Assembly (NCBI GenBank): GCA_018267925.1
Contig: JAFDXO010000165.1
Location: forward strand, 1-64,000
Length of the DNA stretch: 64,000 nt
Source: Bacteroidota bacterium
GTDB taxonomy: Bacteria > Bacteroidota > Bacteroidia > Chitinophagales > Chitinophagaceae
Direction of reading: 5' to 3'
The notes under the pieces were generated by a model. The model was not told the DNA's origin. It saw only the letters and a list, made by a program, of their open reading frames with translations, and made no database searches. Below, one piece after another: positions 8,601 to 18,160 of the stretch; position 1 is the stretch's first letter, and each line of letters opens with the position of its first letter. A program made the position numbers and the translations under genes.

Positions 8601-9104
8601 TTTTATCCTCGAGTTTTTGAAGATGGGTTAAAGTTTTGGAAATTATTTGGCGATGTTTCGGTGGTGCCGTCTTTGTTGTTTTTCTATGGCATGAAGCAAG
8701 GAGATGAAACAACTATTGAAATTGCTAAAGGCAAGACTCTCTTAATCCGCTTGTTGAGCATTAGCCCTGTGGATGAAAATGGAAAGCGTACCGTATTCTT
8801 TAAGTTAAATGGGCAAACTCGAGCAATTGACGTTCATGATCGCTCGATAAAAATTGAAGTGCGCGAAAACAAAAAAATTGATAAAACTAATGAAAAGCAG
8901 ATTGGTGCGCCACTTCAAGGAATGTTATCTAAACTGATGATTAAGGCAGGAGATGTAGTAAAGAAAAATCAATCGTTGTTTGTTATAGAAGCCATGAAAA
9001 TGGAAACTGTAATTACAGCTCCTTATGATACTATTGTACAGCACGTTGAATTAAATGCAGGAACCTTAGTAAATACGAATGATTTAGTGTTGGAACTACA
9101 ATAG
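5664..9104 (+). CDS. pyc: Pyruvate carboxylase
   Basis: 1146 residues, the usual full length of single-chain pyruvate carboxylase, which makes oxaloacetate from pyruvate, bicarbonate and ATP to refill the TCA cycle. Domains in order: biotin carboxylase (1-~450; NRGEIAVRI at 10, ATP-grasp loop GGGGRGMRV near 165, EVNPRIQVEHTVTE); carboxyltransferase (from ~535; YTDTTLRDAHQS, metal ligands in HLHTHDTS, and the Lys of GIKDMSGLLKP near 712 that is carbamylated in the family); and the biotin carrier at the C-terminus with Lys1112 in EAMKMET. All key motifs are present. The ATG at 5664 begins right at the conserved MKITKLLIANRGEIA. The gene lies 95 bases upstream of a separate biotin carboxylase gene, a paralogue of its first domain. 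Confidence 0.97.
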   Translation: MKITKLLIANRGEIAVRISRAATEMHIATVAVYTYEDRYSLHRYKADEAYQIGEDNDPLKPYLDIEAIIQIALESGANAIHPGYGFLSENAAFAARCAEEKIIFVGPSSAAMAALGDKVTAKTVAANAQVPLIESNQSLLVDDRVAISEANRIGYPLMLKAAAGGGGRGMRVVRNDEELKKAFHEARSEAKNAFGDDTVFLEKFVENPKHIEVQIAADKHGNLVHLFERDCSVQRRFQKVVEIAPSISLKETTKQKLYEYALSITRAVNYDNLGTVEFLVDKDENIYFIEVNPRIQVEHTVTEMITGVDLIKTQLYIASGYPLSAPEIDLGNQQKIEKHGVAMQCRITTEDPLNGFKPDYGTLITYRNATGFGVRLDEGSTYPGMKISPFFDSMLVKVSTQGKSLEESVQKMHRALKEFRIRGVRNNIQFLENLITHPQFISGSATVNFIQEHPELFAISERQDRGTKMLQFLADITVNGNPDVKKKDETRVFEKPIIPEFKKNETLKNGTKQLLDSLGAEGFASWLKKENIIQYTDTTLRDAHQSLLATRMRTIDMLRAAESFAHHHPQTFSMEVWGGATFDVCIRFLKEDPWKRLEKIRQAVPNILLQMLIRGMNGVGYAAYPDNLIEKFVEQSSEKGIDIFRIFDSLNWMENIAPCIEMVRKRTSGLAEGSLCYTGDILDPKRTKYSLKYYVQLAKDLENAGAHILGIKDMSGLLKPYAARELIAALKDAVKIPLHLHTHDTSSLQPATYMAAIDAGVDVVDCAIGALSGLTSQPNFNSVVEMMKFHQRENTYDIKSLNQFSDYWGAIREYYYPFESGLKASAADVFQHEIPGGQYSNLKPQAVALGLGDKFEQIKEMYATVNEMFGDIVKVTPSSKVVGDMAQFMVANNLSPDDVYSRGESLSFPESVNQFFLGEIGQPTGGFPEKLQRIILKDKKPATERAGKHLAAIDFDAELKAFREQYGESLTLCDLLSYKFYPRVFEDGLKFWKLFGDVSVVPSLLFFYGMKQGDETTIEIAKGKTLLIRLLSISPVDENGKRTVFFKLNGQTRAIDVHDRSIKIEVRENKKIDKTNEKQIGAPLQGMLSKLMIKAGDVVKKNQSLFVIEAMKMETVITAPYDTIVQHVELNAGTLVNTNDLVLELQ

Positions 9105-9183
9105 AGAGGAATAGCTGACTTCAATATTTTTTATCTGCAACAGAAAATAAAGTAGATAGCAATCAAGCTAATTGACGGACTAT

Positions 9184-9191
9184 TATCTTTG
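9184..9191 (+). promoter_or_regulatory. -7 promoter element TATCTTTG for accC
   Basis: Exact TAnnTTTG match ending 7 bases before the ATG at 9199. It lies inside the longer upstream frame that would start with TTG at 9172, which argues that translation really starts at 9199 on a very short-leader or leaderless mRNA. Confidence 0.6.
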
Positions 9192-9198
9192 CCACGCT

Positions 9199-10683
9199 AT
9201 GCAAAAAATTCTGGTTGCCAATCGCGGTGAAATAGCTATGCGCATCATGCGTACAGCAAAAGAAATGGGTATTAAAACAGTGGCGGTTTATTCTGAAGCT
9301 GATCGCACCATGCCTTTTGTTCGTTTTGCTGATGAAGCTGTTTGTATTGGTCCTGCACCCTCATCTCAGAGCTATTTACGAGCAGAAAAGATATTGAGTG
9401 CTGCCAAACAGACCGGCGCAGATGCCATTCATCCGGGCTATGGTTTTTTGAGCGAAAATGCTTCATTTTCTAAGGCTTGTGCAGATGCCGGCATCATATT
9501 TATTGGTCCTTCAGAATATAGTATCAATATGATGGGCAGCAAGATTGCAGCGAAGCAAGCCGCCAAAAAGTTTGGTGTCCCAATGGTGCCAGGCACAGAA
9601 GAGCCCTTGTCTGATGTAGCCGAAGCAAAAGGAATTGCAGCGAAAATCGGTTTCCCTATACTGATTAAAGCCTCTGCTGGTGGTGGCGGAAAAGGTATGC
9701 GCGTGGTAGAAAATATGGAAACATTAGAAGAGCAAATGCGAATGGCAAAAAGCGAAGCCATGAGCGCATTTGGCGATGATGCGGTGTTTATTGAGAAATA
9801 TGTCGGCTCTCCTCGCCATATCGAAATTCAGTTATTAGGCGATCAGCATGGGAACTATGTTTATCTTTTCGAACGAGAATGTTCTATTCAAAGACGACAT
9901 CAAAAATTAGTAGAAGAAGCACCCAGTAGTTGCCTTACACCAGCTATTCGTTCAGCAATGGGTGAAAGTGCAGTTGCCGTTGCTAAAAGCTGCAACTATT
10001 ACGGAGCAGGAACCGTTGAATTTCTAGTAGATGAAAATCTGAATTTTTATTTTCTGGAAATGAATACTCGATTGCAAGTTGAGCATTGTGTTTCAGAAAT
10101 GATAACCGGAATTGACCTCGTGCGGGAACAAATCAACATTGCTCGGGGCGAAAAATTGACTTTCACACAAGCAGATTTAAAAATAAATGGACACGCATTA
10201 GAACTTCGTGTCTGCGCTGAAGATCCTTTAAATAATTTTTTGCCGGATACCGGAAAACTTGAAATGTATTTACCACCCAAAGGTCCCGGAATCAGAGTGG
10301 ACGATGGTTTTGAGCAAGGCATGGACATCCCAATTTTCTATGATAGCATGATAGCTAAATTAGTAGCTCATGCAGCTACACGCGAGGAAGCAATTGAACG
10401 CCTGTGTAGAGCGGTAGATGAATATCATATTCAAGGTATTAAAACAACCCTTAGTTTTGGAAAATGGGCAGTTCGTAGTGAGCCTTTCAGAAGCGGACAT
10501 TTCGACACGAAGTTTATAGAGAAACATTTCAAACCCGAATTTTTGCACGAACAGAATCACGAGGCAGAAGAAGTGGCAGCCATATTGAGTTCGGTACTTT
10601 GGGAAAAACAAAAGCAATCCGGAGAAAAGTTGCAAGCACAAAAAATATCCGAAAACAACATCTGGAAAACACGGAGAAGATAA
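9199..10683 (+). CDS. accC: Biotin carboxylase subunit (AccC-type)
   Basis: 494 residues from the ATG at 9199, which begins the conserved MQKILVANRGEIAMRI. A TTG nine codons upstream is open but overlaps the -7 promoter element. The enzyme carboxylates the biotin of a carrier protein with ATP and bicarbonate, feeding acetyl-CoA or propionyl-CoA carboxylase. Visible motifs are the Gly-rich ATP-grasp loop SAGGGGKGMRV, EKYVGSPRHIEIQ, FLEMNTRLQVEHCVSE and RICRAVDEY-like C-terminal helices. It is about 45 residues longer than E. coli AccC, with a polar Gln/Lys-rich tail. No biotin carrier or carboxyltransferase gene lies next to it, so the acyl-CoA substrate cannot be assigned from context. Confidence 0.92.
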   Translation: MQKILVANRGEIAMRIMRTAKEMGIKTVAVYSEADRTMPFVRFADEAVCIGPAPSSQSYLRAEKILSAAKQTGADAIHPGYGFLSENASFSKACADAGIIFIGPSEYSINMMGSKIAAKQAAKKFGVPMVPGTEEPLSDVAEAKGIAAKIGFPILIKASAGGGGKGMRVVENMETLEEQMRMAKSEAMSAFGDDAVFIEKYVGSPRHIEIQLLGDQHGNYVYLFERECSIQRRHQKLVEEAPSSCLTPAIRSAMGESAVAVAKSCNYYGAGTVEFLVDENLNFYFLEMNTRLQVEHCVSEMITGIDLVREQINIARGEKLTFTQADLKINGHALELRVCAEDPLNNFLPDTGKLEMYLPPKGPGIRVDDGFEQGMDIPIFYDSMIAKLVAHAATREEAIERLCRAVDEYHIQGIKTTLSFGKWAVRSEPFRSGHFDTKFIEKHFKPEFLHEQNHEAEEVAAILSSVLWEKQKQSGEKLQAQKISENNIWKTRRR

Positions 10684-10866
10684 GTTTTGCTTAACCTTTT
10701 TTATTGAGCAAATTGTTGAGTTAAAATCTATTTCTATTGAGATATAGTCCTTTAGCCACTTTTTTTTTCCAACTAAAGTAAAATCGAAGATTTTGTTTAC
10801 AGCTACTGCTTTTTAAAAAGAAAAAGTATCAAATCATATAAACAACCTATCTCAATCCGTTACTAT

Positions 10867-10874
10867 TATCTTTG
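10867..10874 (+). promoter_or_regulatory. -7 promoter element TATCTTTG for eno
   Basis: Exact TAnnTTTG match, 34 bases upstream of the enolase ATG. No clear -33 TTTG is found at the usual distance. Confidence 0.6.
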
Positions 10875-10887
10875 CGCTCAATTCTAA

Positions 10888-12198
<1,311 letters not shown>

Positions 12199-12297
12199 TT
12201 TTGGTATTCTTTTTAAGAAATGAATTTATTTTAGTGGTACGATTTAGTAAAGCACATTTTATTCATTCACCGGATTGATTTTTGTAAATAAAATAGA

Positions 12298-12582
12298 ATG
12301 AAAAAAGTATTTCGAATTCTGACCAATAAATTTCTGATTGTAGGAATAGCATTTGCCGTTTGGATTGTGTATTTCGACCAAAATAGTTGGGTGGCTCAAG
12401 AAGCCCAGAAAAAGGAAATTCAAACCGTAAACAGAAATATAGCTTACCTCCAAAATGAAATTACTCGAATGGAAAAAGAGTACAGAGAGCTAAAGACTAA
12501 TCCACAACGGGTAGAGCAATATGCCCGCGAACGATACAAGATGAAAAAGGACAACGAAGACGTATTTCTCATCGAACGATAG
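12298..12582 (+). CDS. Septum formation initiator, FtsB/DivIC-like
   Basis: 94 residues. A short cytoplasmic start, one membrane helix (~12-26, FLIVGIAFAVWIVYF), then a coiled coil (~38-72) and the conserved end YARERYKMKKDNEDVFLI, which matches the FtsB/DivIC family (compare ERYKMKKPGEEV-type motifs). The family acts in the divisome with FtsL and FtsQ. The gene sits downstream of eno, as ftsB does in Enterobacteria, and a strong terminator follows 7 bases after its stop. A near-match to the -7 element (GATTTTTG at 12277-12284) could give it its own transcript. Confidence 0.88.
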   Translation: MKKVFRILTNKFLIVGIAFAVWIVYFDQNSWVAQEAQKKEIQTVNRNIAYLQNEITRMEKEYRELKTNPQRVEQYARERYKMKKDNEDVFLIER

Positions 12583-12589
12583 AAAAAGT

Positions 12590-12614
12590 AAAGCCACCTT
12601 AACGGTGGCTTTTT
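12590..12614 (+). terminator. Intrinsic terminator of the eno unit
   Basis: Perfect 9-bp stem (arms 12590-12598 and 12604-12612, loop TTAAC) running into a T run. It starts 7 bases after the stop of the FtsB-like gene and lies just before the end of the convergent proline dehydrogenase gene at 12617. Confidence 0.9.
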
Positions 12615-12616
12615 AG

Positions 12617-13783
12617 TTATCCCTTTCTTCGTTTTAGTTCTTTGTTTATCAATAAAAGTTCTCGACCTGTTTGCCCTGCCACGGATGTGTTTTCTTGTGC
12701 TCTTCGCATCAAATAAGGCATCACATCGCGCACAGGTCCATAAGGTAAATATTTAGCAACATGAAAGCCTGCATTAGCCATGTTGAAAGATATATTATCA
12801 CTCATACCAAATAGCTGTGAAAAATAAACTCGTGGATGGTTGTGTTGCAATCCATGCTCATCCATGTATTTAGCTGCCAATAAACAACTTTGTTCATTGT
12901 GTGTACCAATAAAAAGAGAAATATTAGAAAGGTGTTCTAAACAAAAATGAACCGCTTCATCATAGTCATGATCGGTAGCCACTTTATTGGGTTGAATTGG
13001 CGAAGGATAATTCATTTCTGCAGCTCGTTTTCTCTCTTTTTCCATATACGCACCCCGAACCAATTTTGCTCCAAGAATATATCCCTTGCTTTTTGCATCA
13101 TTATACATTTGCTTTAAATAAGGTAGCGTACCGTGACAATACAATTGAAATGTATTGAAAATGATAGCCTCTTCTTGATTATACTTTTCCATCAGCGGAT
13201 CAATTAAATCATTGACCGCATCTTGAATCCATGTTTCTTCGGCATCTACCAACAACATAACTTTATATTGTGCAGCAGCAGCCCCAATTTGAGCAATTCG
13301 ACTCCCAACCCTTGCCCATTCTTCTTTTTCGGCTTGCGATAACTCCTCTCTGTTGTGCACTCGTTCCATTAAGGCAAAGCGGGAAAAGCCCGTAACTTTC
13401 ACACTGACAAAGGGGATATTCTTTTGTGATGCCGCATATTGTATAGCTTTGATAAACTCAGGAACAGCTTTGTCATATTCTGCCTCATCGTCCTTTCCTT
13501 CCACGCCATAGTCAAGGATAATGCCAACCCCATATTGATCTAAGATGTCTGCTGTTTGTGCCGCTTCTTGCATGGTTTCTCCTCCACAAAACTGCCGAAA
13601 AATGGTTCTTTTAATGACCCCTTCAATGGGTAGCCGGAGTTTGAGTGCAAAGGTGGTAAGTTGAATTCCAATAGAGGTCAATGCCTGCGAACCCATGGAA
13701 GAAAAAAGAAATTGTGCTTGTTTCAGATCTTTTGAAGTCTTGTATCGAAAAGCAATTTCGGTATTGTCAAATTGTGGAAGCAT
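12617..13783 (-). CDS. Proline dehydrogenase
   Basis: 388 residues from the ATG at 13783. The longer open frame to 13900 would add a weak hydrophobic stretch and runs through a perfect -7 element, so the internal start is preferred. This FAD enzyme oxidises proline to pyrroline-5-carboxylate. Visible motifs: EEAIIFNTFQLYCHGTLPYL, KLVRGAYMEKER (flavin and substrate site), GTHNEQS, FSQLFGMSDNIS and YLPYGPVRDVMPYLMRR. It is a stand-alone enzyme with no P5C dehydrogenase attached, unlike PutA. It is divergent from the T9SS gene at 13940 and shares a short intergenic region with it. Confidence 0.94.
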   Translation of the reverse strand: MLPQFDNTEIAFRYKTSKDLKQAQFLFSSMGSQALTSIGIQLTTFALKLRLPIEGVIKRTIFRQFCGGETMQEAAQTADILDQYGVGIILDYGVEGKDDEAEYDKAVPEFIKAIQYAASQKNIPFVSVKVTGFSRFALMERVHNREELSQAEKEEWARVGSRIAQIGAAAAQYKVMLLVDAEETWIQDAVNDLIDPLMEKYNQEEAIIFNTFQLYCHGTLPYLKQMYNDAKSKGYILGAKLVRGAYMEKERKRAAEMNYPSPIQPNKVATDHDYDEAVHFCLEHLSNISLFIGTHNEQSCLLAAKYMDEHGLQHNHPRVYFSQLFGMSDNISFNMANAGFHVAKYLPYGPVRDVMPYLMRRAQENTSVAGQTGRELLLINKELKRRKG

Positions 13784-13799
13784 ACGTTGAAATGTCAGG

Positions 13800-13807
13800 C
13801 AAAAGTA
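13800..13807 (-). promoter_or_regulatory. -7 promoter element TACTTTTG for proline dehydrogenase
   Basis: Exact TAnnTTTG on the minus strand, 16 bases upstream of the ATG at 13783. It supports that start over the upstream one. Confidence 0.6.
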
Positions 13808-13875
13808 AAGTCCTTTTGAATTTTTAAAGAATGACAATAAATACCGAAGAATTTCCAAACGTTTGAACAAATAAA

Positions 13876-13908
13876 TTTGTCTGTTTGAAATGATAATCAT
13901 TATCTTTA
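13876..13908 (+). promoter_or_regulatory. Promoter of the T9SS cargo gene, -33 TTTG and -7 TATCTTTA
   Basis: TTTG at 13876-13879 and TATCTTTA at 13901-13908 (7 of 8 match to TAnnTTTG) are 25 bases apart start to start, the spacing seen in the other good promoters here. The gene starts at 13940. Confidence 0.55.
13886..13904. promoter_or_regulatory. Fur-box-like palindrome inside the promoter
   Basis: The 19 bases match the classical Fur consensus at 16 of 19 positions, including the full core GATAATCATTATC. The site lies between the -33 and -7 elements and overlaps the -7 element by four bases, so a bound repressor would block transcription. The AT-rich background makes a chance match possible. 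Confidence 0.45.
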
Positions 13909-13939
13909 CGAACTAAACTAGGTTTAAAAATTTATTGCG

Positions 13940-15307
13940 ATGAAAAAATTAGCTTTACTTTTTGCAGCAGGGTGCATGGCTGCTGGTGCAAGCGCACAGT
14001 ATGCAACACAGGGGAGCATGGTTAACACCAATCAGTACCGTGTAGGGATTTCTAACGACGTTCAGGTTAAAAACCCCGGACGCACATTTGTTACTACCAA
14101 TCAAGGTAATACAGCTAACAAAACTACTGCTCCTACCGACTCAACACGTTGGTACAATCATTTGGATGGTATTATTGCAAACGTAGCACCAAGTATCACC
14201 AGTTACATCTTCCCTATGTGGTGGGATTCTACTGTAAATGTCGCTTATTCCAATGGTTTGGCACCTATCAATTTTGCTTCCGCAGCACAAGTGATCTCTC
14301 CAAGTACCTTCTTGTTTAATGACCGTACCTTATACGGCAACACAACTGTTGGTGTTGACAAAGTTCATTCTTATCGTGTTGACTCTTTATACTTTAGCGG
14401 TGCTTATGTTAGAAAACCCAGTCGTCCTGCTACAATTGTTGACACATTGGTGATTTCTATGGCTCCTTATACAGGGTATTCTTATTGGCTTAAGTCAACC
14501 TCTTCTTGGGTTACTAACGTTACTACTAAGGATACACTTAAAGCTGTTGATCCGGATGCAGGTACTGCTGCCAACGCATTGAAGCGTGTGATCAACAACG
14601 CAACAATTGCTTGGAAATATCCTTTGACAGCAGCTATGGGTCACCCTGATTCTGCAGGTTATGTAACAATTAGCGATTTCTTTTTGGCAGTACCCGGTGG
14701 CGGCATCACCATTCCAGCTGGTGCTGATATAGGCATTTCAATTGCTTTCAAATCTGGCGATGTGGTTCAAAATCCACTTATGGACACAGTAACACAATAT
14801 CACCGCTTCTATATGAATTCTTACGGTAGCACTACTGCTAAGATGCCATATACTTACTACGATTACAATGATCGCAATGGTTCCAGCTTAATGTTCACTA
14901 CCGGAGCTTCTCCTTGGTGGATTCCAACTGTGGTTTTAGAAGCTGTTCAAACTAACCCTGTTTCTTTGGCTTATGAGTTTCACAACATTGCTGCTCGCGT
15001 AACTTGCGGTAGCTGTATGAGCTTGAAAGAATTGGCTGTAAAAGACGTTTCTAACTTTGCAGATATGAAGGCTTATCCAAACCCTGCAAACACAGAAATC
15101 ACCATTAAGTATGCACTGAAAACAGCTGCTGCTGCTACGGTAAAAGTTACTAACGCTGTTGGTCAAACTTTGAAAGTTGCTGAAGTTGCTAATGGCATGA
15201 ACGGACAAGTTACTATCGCTACTAACGATTTGGCAAACGGTATCTATTTCTATACTGTTGAAGCTAACGGTCAGCGTATGACTAATCGTTTTGTAGTAAC
15301 ACACTAA
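13940..15307 (+). CDS. Secreted T9SS type A sorting-domain protein
   Basis: 455 residues. Signal peptide 1-19 (KKLALLFAAGCMAAGASAQ). The middle is rich in Thr, Ser and aromatic residues with no family I recognise. The C-terminal ~75 residues are a T9SS type A sorting domain: YPNPANTEITIKYAL, a strand VKVTNAVGQTL, then LANGIYFYTVEANG and a basic RFVVTH end. The codons are orderly and AT/GC balanced, which suggests a well expressed protein. The promoter overlaps a Fur-box-like site, so a role in low iron is possible but unproven. A strong terminator follows. Confidence 0.85.
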   Translation: MKKLALLFAAGCMAAGASAQYATQGSMVNTNQYRVGISNDVQVKNPGRTFVTTNQGNTANKTTAPTDSTRWYNHLDGIIANVAPSITSYIFPMWWDSTVNVAYSNGLAPINFASAAQVISPSTFLFNDRTLYGNTTVGVDKVHSYRVDSLYFSGAYVRKPSRPATIVDTLVISMAPYTGYSYWLKSTSSWVTNVTTKDTLKAVDPDAGTAANALKRVINNATIAWKYPLTAAMGHPDSAGYVTISDFFLAVPGGGITIPAGADIGISIAFKSGDVVQNPLMDTVTQYHRFYMNSYGSTTAKMPYTYYDYNDRNGSSLMFTTGASPWWIPTVVLEAVQTNPVSLAYEFHNIAARVTCGSCMSLKELAVKDVSNFADMKAYPNPANTEITIKYALKTAAAATVKVTNAVGQTLKVAEVANGMNGQVTIATNDLANGIYFYTVEANGQRMTNRFVVTH

Positions 15308-15330
15308 GCTGCTATACAATTTTTTTTCAC

Positions 15331-15370
15331 AAAGAGCGATCGGACTATTCCGGTCGCTCTTTCGTTTTTT
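15331..15370 (+). terminator. Intrinsic terminator after the T9SS cargo gene
   Basis: 13-bp stem with one G-T pair (arms 15331-15343 and 15350-15362, loop ACTATT) followed by a T-rich stretch to 15370. Confidence 0.88.
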
Positions 15371-15452
15371 CCAAAACAATCCTTTATTATTGCACACCTC
15401 GTGTCAAAGCGAAGTCTATTACTTTGTAAGAACCTTTTGATAGAAGAATACC

Positions 15453-18077
15453 ATGTCCAAAAATTTATTGATTGTAGAGTCGCCTGCTAAAGCCAAGACT
15501 ATTGAAAAAATACTCGGTAAAGATTTTGAAGTGAAATCCTGTTATGGTCATATTCGTGATCTTGCCAAAGAGGATATGGGCATTGACATCAAAAATGGAT
15601 ACAAGCCTGCTTACATCGTTTCCGATGATAAACATAAGGTTGTAGGAGAGCTTCGCAGCCTCGCCAAAAAATCACAAGAGGTTTGGTTAGCAACGGATGA
15701 GGATCGAGAAGGGGAAGCCATTTCCTGGCATTTATGTGAAGTGTTAGGGCTGGACCCACGCAGCACGAAAAGAATCGTATTCCATGAAATTACAAAACCG
15801 GCCATAAAAAAAGCAGTGGAACATCCGCGCACTGTTAATATGGATTTAGTGAATGCTCAACAAGCCCGACGTGTATTAGACCGCCTTGTTGGTTTTGAAT
15901 TATCGCCTGTGCTATGGCGAAAAATGAGTATGCGCAATAATCTTTCTGCCGGAAGAGTTCAATCCGTAGCAGTTAGATTGATTGTAGATCGGGAACGAGA
16001 AATCAATCATTTTCAACCTAAGGCGAGTTTTAAAATTGAAGCCTTTTTTCAATCGCCGGACATTCATGGAAAGAGTATCCTTTTTAAAGCAGAAGGTCCA
16101 ACAAATGTAAAAGATGCCAAGGGGGCAGAAGACTATTTGAAAAAATGCGTTTCGGCCAATTATAAAGTTGCCGGAATAGAAGTGAAACCTGCCAAACGTA
16201 CACCGGCAGCACCTTTCACTACTTCTACCTTGCAACAAGAAGCGAGTAGGAAACTGGGTTATCCCGTAGCAAAGACTATGCGGGTAGCACAATCACTTTA
16301 TGAAAGTGGACACATTACCTACATGCGTACCGATTCCGTAAACCTGTCCGACACGGCATTGGAAGCACTTCAACAAACTATTACAGCACAGTACGGTAAT
16401 AAATACTTTCAACATCGTACTTTCAAAAATAAAAATGAATCCGCCCAAGAGGCTCACGAAGCAATCCGCCCCACAGATATGAACACGACAGCTGTGGGAG
16501 ATGCAGATACACAACGCTTATATGAATTGATTTGGAAACGAACCATGGCCAGCCAAATGGCTGATGCCCAGTTTGAACGAACCATAGCAAAAATTGCTGT
16601 TTCAACTCATTCCGATCCACTCACTGCCAGTGGAGAAGTCTTGAAATTTGATGGCTTTCTAAAAGTATATACGGAAGGACGGGATGATGAAGATGGTGAA
16701 GAAGAAAGTAGTTCAAACTTGCCCCCTTTGCACGAAGGGCAAGCATTAGATCTACATGAGATGCGGGCTACAGAAAAATTTACTCGTCCACAACCACGCT
16801 ATACGGAGGCTTCATTAGTGAAAAAAATGGAAGAATTGGGCATTGGACGACCCTCTACCTATGCCCCCACCATTAGCACTATACAGCAAAGAGGGTATGT
16901 AGAAAGAAGAGATAAAGAGGGTGCAAAACGAGCCTATCAAATATTGAGTTTGAAAGCCGGAAAAATTTCAGGGAAATCAGAAATTGAAAACGTAGGTGCA
17001 GAGCGAGCTAAGCTTTTTCCTACAGACTTAGGTATGGTGGTAACTGATTTTTTGAAAGAGCATTTTACCCGCGTCATGGATTATAGTTTCACGGCAAAAA
17101 TTGAACAAGAATTTGACGATATAGCACAAGGGAAAATTGCTTGGGATAAGATGATTGACGGCTTCTACCACCCTTTTCACGAAAGAGTAGAAAAAACGAT
17201 AGAAACAGCAGCCAGAGCAAAAGGAGAACGCGAGTTGGGCAACGACCCACAAAGTGGAAAACCCGTTTTGGCAAGGCTCGGTAGATTTGGACCGATGGTG
17301 CAAATAGGTAATGCCGATGAAGAAGAAAAACCACGTTTTGCTACTTTGAAATCAAATCAAAGTATTGAAACCATCACATTAGAAGAAGCTCTTGATTTAT
17401 TTAAACTACCCATGACCCTTGGTGAATACGAGGGTAAGGAAGTGTCTGTCAATTTAGGGCGTTTTGGTCCTTATGTAAAATGGGGCGATCAGTTTATCTC
17501 CATTCCCAAAAATGAAGAGCCTCTATCCGTAAGCATAGATCGGGCAATTCAATTAATTTCTGAGAAGCAACAAGCAGATGCTCCGGTAGGCAACTATCAA
17601 GGCAAACCAGTTACTAAAGGAAAAGGAAGATTTGGCCCATTCATTAAATGGGAAAACTTATACATCAACGTGCCGCGTAAGTATGACTTCGACAACCTTT
17701 CTCAAAAGGATATTGAAGAATTGGTTTCTACAAAAGTGGAAAAAGAATCAAAACGCTATATTCAACAATGGTCTGATGAAAAAATTGCTCTTGAAAATGG
17801 ACGTTGGGGTGCTTTTATTCGTTTCGGGAAACTTATGTTGAAACTCGGTAAGAAGAAAGATGGCGAGAAGTATATGCCGGAAGAAATTGAGCATATTTCG
17901 TTAGAGGAAGTCAAGCGAATGATCACAGATCAAATGCCTGATGCTTTTGCTACTAAAGCTACTAAAAAGGCTGCTTCCAAGAAATCTTCAACAACACCTA
18001 AGAAAACTTCAACGAAAAAAGCAGCATCCACCCAAAAAACTGTAACTGCAAAAAAAACTTCTCCTAAAAAGAAATAG
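15453..18077 (+). CDS. topA: DNA topoisomerase I (type IA)
   Basis: 874 residues. It relaxes negative supercoils by single-strand passage. The Toprim domain lies at the N-terminus (LLIVESPAKAKTIEKIL and the acidic motif DEDREGEAISWH near 81-92). The catalytic tyrosine is Tyr290 in ITYMRTDS. The body includes GRPSTYAPTISTI. After ~590 come several Toprim_C repeats (RLGRFGPMVQIG, NLGRFGPYVKWG, GKGRFGPFIKWE, GRWGAFIRFG) in place of zinc fingers, as in other Bacteroidota. The last ~45 residues are a Lys/Ser/Thr tail that probably contacts DNA. The gene is whole and sits between two unrelated units. Confidence 0.97.
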   Translation: MSKNLLIVESPAKAKTIEKILGKDFEVKSCYGHIRDLAKEDMGIDIKNGYKPAYIVSDDKHKVVGELRSLAKKSQEVWLATDEDREGEAISWHLCEVLGLDPRSTKRIVFHEITKPAIKKAVEHPRTVNMDLVNAQQARRVLDRLVGFELSPVLWRKMSMRNNLSAGRVQSVAVRLIVDREREINHFQPKASFKIEAFFQSPDIHGKSILFKAEGPTNVKDAKGAEDYLKKCVSANYKVAGIEVKPAKRTPAAPFTTSTLQQEASRKLGYPVAKTMRVAQSLYESGHITYMRTDSVNLSDTALEALQQTITAQYGNKYFQHRTFKNKNESAQEAHEAIRPTDMNTTAVGDADTQRLYELIWKRTMASQMADAQFERTIAKIAVSTHSDPLTASGEVLKFDGFLKVYTEGRDDEDGEEESSSNLPPLHEGQALDLHEMRATEKFTRPQPRYTEASLVKKMEELGIGRPSTYAPTISTIQQRGYVERRDKEGAKRAYQILSLKAGKISGKSEIENVGAERAKLFPTDLGMVVTDFLKEHFTRVMDYSFTAKIEQEFDDIAQGKIAWDKMIDGFYHPFHERVEKTIETAARAKGERELGNDPQSGKPVLARLGRFGPMVQIGNADEEEKPRFATLKSNQSIETITLEEALDLFKLPMTLGEYEGKEVSVNLGRFGPYVKWGDQFISIPKNEEPLSVSIDRAIQLISEKQQADAPVGNYQGKPVTKGKGRFGPFIKWENLYINVPRKYDFDNLSQKDIEELVSTKVEKESKRYIQQWSDEKIALENGRWGAFIRFGKLMLKLGKKKDGEKYMPEEIEHISLEEVKRMITDQMPDAFATKATKKAASKKSSTTPKKTSTKKAASTQKTVTAKKTSPKKK

Positions 18078-18160
18078 ACGAAGCATAGAAAAGTATCGGT
18101 AAAATTGGTGATTCGCCGTTTTGTTGTATATTTCTAACAGAAACACTATTGCTATTTTTT

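Noticed and set aside
9172-9198. TTG start for accC
   Set aside because: This extension overlaps the perfect -7 element at 9184-9191; the family start is at 9199.
14936-15397. 153-residue open frame on the minus strand
   Set aside because: It lies antisense to the C-terminal half of the T9SS gene and its terminator; Ser/Cys/Phe-rich, with no family match. A shadow frame.
18149-18160. TTG start four codons upstream of the SirB1-like gene
   Set aside because: The ATG at 18161 is a better start, and no motif lies in the extra residues.
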